Source of the DNA: Glandiceps talaboti
Taxonomy: Eukaryota; Hemichordata; Enteropneusta; Spengelidae
DNA: 64,000 bases
Assembly: GCF_964340395.1 (NCBI RefSeq)
Contig: NC_135549.1
Span: forward strand, 1,818,501-1,882,500
Direction: 5' to 3'
Below, piece after piece: positions 58,200-64,000 of the stretch. The translations under genes were made by a program, and so were the position numbers. Positions within the stretch are counted from its first letter, which is position 1; each line of letters starts with the position of its first letter. The notes under the pieces were generated by a model. The model worked only from the letters and a program-made list of their open reading frames with translations. It did no database searches and was not told the DNA's origin.

Positions 58200-58252
<53 letters not shown>

Positions 58253-58437
58253 TGACTGGCTGACTGACTGACTGACTGACTGACTGACTGACTGACTGAC
58301 TGATTGATTGACTGATTGATTGATTGACTGACTAACTAAGTAGCTTACTGACTGACTGACTGACTGACTGACTGACTGACTGACTGACTGGCTGGCTGAT
58401 TGTACTCCCTGGCTGGCTGAATGACTGACTGACTGAC
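57786..58437. repeat. Composite (GACC)n, (CTAA)n, (CTGA)n, (CTGG)n array
   Basis: About 650 bp of tetramers related by single changes. It ends exactly where the LINE coding sequence begins. Confidence 0.95.
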
Positions 58438-60849
58438 CGTGTTCCACCAGAATGGAAATACGGCATTATCACCCTCGTACCAAAAAAGAATGGCAACCCT
58501 GATAATATCGAAGATTGGCGACCAATCTCACTTCTGCTGACATCATATAAACTCTTTATGAAACTAATCCAAACTCGTCATAATGAATGGATTGTTAAAA
58601 CACAACGGCTTTCACTACGTCAGAAAGGATCCATGCCTAGAAATGGTTTACAAGAACATGTATTCTGCTTAAAAACTACAATCGGGAATTTTCTCCATAC
58701 AAGCTCAGAGCTATACGTAGGATTTGTTGACATCAAAGATGCATTTGGAAGCATTGACCACGAATTTATGATCAATGAAATGATACAGGTGGGATACCCC
58801 GATCTATTTGTTGACATAACAAAAGATATATACAACGGGTCTACATTCCAGGTCAAGACTACAGGTGAAATAACACAGCCAATCCAACGAATGAAAGGCA
58901 TTATTCAGGGGTGTCCATGTTCAGTTATAGTCTTTGAGCAAGGAATTGATAAATGGCTCAGATGGATTGAGGGTCCCTATGGCAGAGTATATACACCAAA
59001 CCCTGTACAAGGATATGTGGACGATGTTGACGTTGTAGCAACTCCGGAGACAGAACTACATATATTAGCATCAAAAACACACAGTTTCATGGAAGCAAGT
59101 GGTGTGGAAATAAAGCACCGTAAATGCGGGTTACTCCACGGCCAGCGAAGTGGTAATAACTGGAAAAGGAATGCCCCAACTGTTAATACGCAAGTGACAA
59201 TCCAAAATGCACCCATACCAATATTCGAACGTAACCAGCTATACACATACCTTGGATACAGCATAAATATTGAAAATTCCACCACCACCACCAACAACAA
59301 CAAACAAGATATAACACACTCATATATGAATTTAAAGATAATATCAACCAAATAGACGCATCAATATTACCAACCTCTGCGAAACTATCTGCAGTAAATG
59401 TGATGTGTATGTCAAAACTGAACTTTTACTACCAAAATCTACATTTTACAGAAAAGAAACTAAAGGAAATCGAAGACACAATCGTAGGCTATGCTAGGCA
59501 CTGGCTTGAACTGAACTCATCGTCAACGAGATCATTCTTTTTCACACCAAAGTCACTAGGGGGATTGGGGTTAAATAATCCACATATCATGTTCTATGCC
59601 AAACACCTGTCTTTCTATTATCACTTCTCAACAATGATGACCAAAACGTGCGTCAAGCAGCCCGTCAATCACTATCATTACATATGCAGAAACGAAAAGC
59701 TACCCTAGCAACAGACAACGACACCAATAGCTTTGCAGGATTTGCCCTTGATGACAGAGGCAACCTTGTAAAACACTCCGGCGTAAATTGGCCAAAACCA
59801 CAATGGGTCAATTTACTAGAAATGTGCAAACGGGAAAATATATCTCTGCTAAAAGTAAACGACGTGTACGTATTTGAAATGCACATCGACAAAGAGGTTT
59901 CATTAACATTCAAATCAGCAAGTTCTTTCTATTCCACATACAAACAGAATAGATTACAACAACAAGCAGCAAATCTCAAGGCAATGTCATCACAGGGGCG
60001 AGTACTTCTGGATGCGGGAAAGATCCACCATTCCTTATCAGCTGCCTACCTGAACAACCACAGCATCGATCGACGACAAACTAAGATCCTTTGTAGCGAG
60101 AGGACGGTTACAACTACTCCAGTGTGAAAGCCTCATGTCCCTGCACTACCCAACTACATATACAAAATCATGCAAAATATGTCGACATCCATCTGAAACA
60201 ACATCTCATATATTCAATGGTTGCACACAATTCCAGAAGCTGTATCAACAAAGACATAACCGGATATCATCTACAAGAAAATCCAAGATAGTAATGCTGA
60301 TAATGAGACATACACAGATATTCTGATAAAACCCACGCTGTTTGACTCTAACAATGAAACATGCCAGCACCAACACATACGTCCTGACATTGTTGTCATC
60401 AACAAACAATGCAAAAAGACTTTGATAGAAATTGCCATTCCATACGATGTACATATTTCGAAATGCTATAACACTAAGTTTGAGAAATGCTTCCCACTAT
60501 CATTGGAAATAAATAACTACGGGTTTCCTATTGAAGTTGTCGTATTAATACTAGGTAGCCTTGGCAATGTTCACTACAGATTTGTAAGTGGAATTATGAA
60601 AGTAGGTTTGAATAAGAGTAATGCTAATTGTATTGCAAAATATTGCAGCATTAGTTCAATAATTGGTTCTAGTAATATCTGGAGAAAAAGATGCAAGCAT
60701 TATAACAGCTAACACACTATATCTGCCTTGTGATGTGGATAACATGTTCAAATGCAATTTGATATATTTCCTGCTAGATGCAGTGTGAACCCAATAATAC
60801 TGTACCTGTACATAATAATTTAATGTATTTCGGAAATAAACATAATTTG

Positions 60850-60850
<1 letters not shown>
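58438..60850 (+). mobile_element. LINE with restriction-like endonuclease (R2/NeSL/Hero-type), 5'-truncated and frameshifted
   Basis: Coding blocks in order, in alternating frames: 58438-59355 reverse transcriptase with WRPISLL, motif A FVDIKDAFGSIDH, motif B IIQGCPCS and motif C GYVDDVDVVA (YVDD); then 59322-59708 and 59648-60127, RT C-terminal; 60135-60326 zinc knuckle CKICRHPSETTSHIFNGC (C-C-H-C); 60311-60715 endonuclease with RPDIVVI and LIEIAIPYD, the PD..E/D pattern of restriction-like endonucleases, after the RT as in R2-type LINEs. At least four frameshifts show it is inactive. The N-terminal part is absent; a 3' UTR of about 135 bp runs into a (TATG)n array. Confidence 0.85.
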
Positions 60851-60852
<2 letters not shown>

Positions 60853-60880
<28 letters not shown>

Positions 60881-61040
60881 TGTATGTATGTATGTATGTA
60901 TGTATGTATGTATGTATGTATGTATGTATGTATGTATGTATGTATGTATGTATGTGTGTGTGTTTGTGTGTGTGTGTATGTATGTATGTATGTATGTATG
61001 TATGTATGTATGTATGTATGTATGTATGTGTGTATGGATG
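60853..61040. repeat. (TATG)n microsatellite directly 3' of the LINE
   Basis: A TATG array with a GTGTGTTTGTGTGT interruption. Confidence 0.95.
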
Positions 61041-61123
61041 AATGAATGGATGGATGTCATTAGAAATTACAATGCTCATAAAAGTACAATGTACAGCAAA
61101 CAAATAAACAAAAAAAATGAACA

Positions 61124-61132
61124 ATAAATATA

Positions 61133-61175
<43 letters not shown>

Positions 61176-61182
61176 ACAAACA
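61124..61182. repeat. (AAAT)n microsatellite
   Basis: About 13 AAAT units followed by AAAC. Confidence 0.95.
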
Positions 61183-62155
61183 AATGATTCGTGCACATTC
61201 GAATTATGAAACCGTCCACAACAAGTAATGTTTTATTAGGACAGGCTGCTCTTTGCATCAAAGCATTGAAATGCACGTCAAGAGGCAATGGAAGATAACA
61301 TAGCAAAAAGACTCGCGCCATCTGGTGACGACAGAGTTGTGTCATAGATGTTAGCACAAGGAAGCATTGCATTATTAATTATCCATATAGTCATGAATAC
61401 TAATAACATTAGTTACATACCTGGCTTGACGGACGGTGTTTACATGGAGAAATGGTCAATACACACATTTCACAGGTAATACAAATGTTGTTTTCAGGGT
61501 TGCGAAGAATGTCTTTGTTGAACGTTTAGTAGATTATAAATTTCAAGGAAACGGATCATTGTGTTGTACTTACTGTGGTGATATCCGTCGGAAAATGATA
61601 GCAGATGTACGCCAGCATTTCTCATAAATCCCTATCTTAAGTTCGCCTCACGTTTGAACCGTATTTCTGTTACAGTATATGTTTATATCATACTAGTGTC
61701 TACGGAGGGGCTCCTTAAGTTATGTATGTTTATATCATAAAACAAGATGTCACGGTTGCAAACTACTCTCGATATTCCAAAAAGGTCACGTGTGTTGACT
61801 GCGAATGAAGATCAAGGAGAGATGAAGGCTCTAACCCCTGAAAAAATACTCGTGTGTAGCCAGAGTAAAAAAGGTCAAGGACTCACGCAGTGATGTGTAG
61901 GTAACACTCATAACATCAATTTTGAACGCTCACTTTTTAAATGCATCGGGGTTGGGTGCCAGATGGGATTGTGTTAATATAAACTGTCGAGAGATTCCAG
62001 GCTCCACGCAAAAAAAAAGAATAAGGCAATTATAAAGTGAAACTAGCATGTGTGTTCATGATGCGAATGTGAATAAGATGCATTGGCGGAAATGATAATA
62101 CTACAAGGCGATCCCTATGTAGATCAACACAAGTCTGACCGTGTGCTATCCTTAA
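61183..62155. other. Intergenic with one weak exon candidate
   Basis: At about 61499-61627 an acceptor-like TGTTTTCAG is followed by a frame ending at a stop, with a CC-CTYCGD segment. There is no supporting upstream exon. Otherwise nothing seen. Confidence 0.35.
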
Positions 62156-63120
62156 GGTCTACTGTACTGATACTGTACAAATGTACCAGCATACTGTGTT
62201 ATGTACAAATGTACCAGCATACTGTGTTATGTAGGATACTGTACAAATTTACCAGCATTCTGTGTTATGTACAGTAGGATAGTGTACAGATGTACCAGCA
62301 TACTGTGTTATGTACAGTAGGATACTGTACAAATGTACCAACATACTGTGTTATGTACAATAGGATACTGTACAAATGTACCAACATACTGTGTTATGTA
62401 CAGTAGGATACTGTACAAATGTACCAACATACTGTGTTATGTACAGTAGGATACTGTACAAATGTACCAACATACTGTGTTATGTACAGTAGGATACTGT
62501 ACAAATGTACCAACATACTGTGTTATGTACAGTAGGATACTGTACAAATGTACCAACATACTGTGTTATGTACAGTAGGATACTATACAAATGTACCAAC
62601 ATACTGTGTTATGTAGGATACTGTACAAATGTACCAACATACTGTGTTATAGGATACTCTGAAATGTACCAACATACTGTGATATATATGATACTGTACA
62701 AATGTACCAACATACTGTGTTATGTACAGTAGGATACTGTACAAATGTACCAACATACTGTGTTATAGGATACTCTGAAATGTACCAACATACTGTGATA
62801 TATATGATACTGTACAAATGTACCAACATACTGTGTTATGTACAGTAGGATACTGTACAAATGTACCAACATACTGTGATATATATGATACTGTACAAAT
62901 GTACCAACATACTGTGTTATGTACAGTAGGATACTGTACAAATGTACCAACATACTGTGTTATAGGATACTCTGAAATGTACCAACATACTGTGATATAT
63001 ATGATACTGTACAAATGTACCAACATACTGTGTTATGTACAGTAGGATACTGTACAAATGTTCCAACATACTGTGATATATATGATACTGTACAAATGTA
63101 CCAACGTACTGTGTTTCTGT
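62156..63120. repeat. 43-bp minisatellite with higher-order structure
   Basis: The unit includes GTACCAACATACTGTGTTAT and GTACAGTAGGATACTGTAC, the latter nearly self-complementary. From about 62640 a longer block of three unit types (containing TTATAGGATACTCTGAAAT and GATATATATGATACTGTAC variants) recurs near 62645, 62761 and 62960. Confidence 0.95.
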
Positions 63121-64000
63121 TTCTGCTTCTGCTTGATACTGTACAAAACACCTTGCTGTTATCACTCACAGGTCAGTGTTGAATCGATACCAGGCTGTTG
63201 AATGTTTATAGTTTATGGGCAGCTCTTGCAAGTTTACCTTTTGTAATAAAATCAATTCCATTATTTGCGGATTGTTCGTGGATGCAGCATATTAATTGGC
63301 AGCAGTTTTTATTGAATTATTCGACTTACCAAACAAACTAGCAAGTGTGTATGACAAGCCGTGCAATAGTTTGAATTTTTGCGGTCCTTCACCGAATCAA
63401 AATGCATCATTAAAATTGTTTTTATGCAATACAAGTTTGGTTTGACCTCAATGCTAAATATGTGAGCCGCCTCGTCAGTATTAAAGAAACTCTGTAAAGT
63501 AGTGAAGTGCATGTCAAAACCTTGCTGTGTGTTGTACTATATGTATTACACACAATATATTCCAAAGAAGCGTTGGTAGGAACGATGGTAATGGTGTATG
63601 ACCTAAATTGCACATGCTCACAATGAGGTGATGTTCATGGTGTAATATATTACGAGTAATTTATTTTACCTATTTAACAAAACATTTTAAAAAAATAAAA
63701 CCGTTCCAGTTGCAGATAGAGCAGATTTAATACACCATCTAGACGAGAAATAACTCTGTTGCTAACGTTACCACTTGATAAAGCTGTAGACTTTTATAAC
63801 TTTGAAATATGTTTTTGTAAATATGTAATGTACTAATTCATTAAGTGGTAAATATGGCTACGTACGTGGTAACTTTCAACTGATCCTATAGTCTTTTCAC
63901 CAGTTTACATTCAATTTCGCACACTGGTGGGGCAATCATAGTCAAGGGTAAAAGTCTGTTAGCAAAAAAAGACAAACTTAGGGTCATGGAAATCTCACGT
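63121..64000. other. Intergenic, no gene seen
   Basis: Short frames only. Confidence 0.5.

Noticed and set aside
58091-58447. 118-residue SVSQ-rich frame
   Set aside because: Translation of the (CTGA)n array.
61436-61627. 63-residue frame with a CC-CTYCG motif, possible zinc-finger exon
   Set aside because: Only an acceptor-like site supports it; Cys spacing does not match a known finger.

Overview
This is a stretch of nuclear genome from an invertebrate animal. It is AT-rich, with widely spaced genes, GT-AG introns, and very abundant (ACAT)n, (ACAG)n and (AT)n arrays, minisatellites, foldback elements, a tRNA-derived SINE and two kinds of LINE remnant. The protein-coding genes are metazoan: a nicotinic-receptor-type Cys-loop channel, a clockwork-orange-like bHLH repressor, a class A GPCR relic, and Golgi-type glycosyltransferases. 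The species cannot be fixed from sequence alone. A marine spiralian or an invertebrate deuterostome would fit, and a vertebrate is unlikely.

Layout. 1-196 may be the last coding exon of a gene running in from the left. 5267-11879 (+) is a complete six-exon nicotinic-acetylcholine-receptor-like subunit of 489 codons; its first intron carries a 936-bp Harbinger-like terminal-inverted-repeat element. 13145-14155 (-) is a decayed class A GPCR with frameshifts and a 32-bp hairpin inserted in the TM3 region. Three related DXD-type glycosyltransferases lie at 16854-18038 (+), 26573-27564 (-, 5' exon missing) and 28197-29447 (-). 22.2-25.2 kb holds two coding-like minisatellites. 31.5-39 kb holds a SINE, a truncated CR1/L2-like LINE and several tetranucleotide arrays. 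40210-49739 (+) is a six-exon bHLH gene of 503 codons. 53861-55216 (-) is an intronless GT61-type glycosyltransferase. 58438-60715 is a broken LINE with a restriction-like endonuclease, sitting between two tetranucleotide arrays. 62156-63120 is a 43-bp minisatellite.

The genes do not form a pathway. The three DXD enzymes are a local tandem family, and the GT61 enzyme is a separate Golgi-type glycosyltransferase. The most unusual signal is a family of roughly 32-bp near-perfect hairpins (7749-7782, 13772-13803, 31169-31195), each flanked by a 7-9 bp direct repeat. They look like very small mobile palindromes, and one landed in frame in the GPCR relic. I do not recognise this element from any named family.
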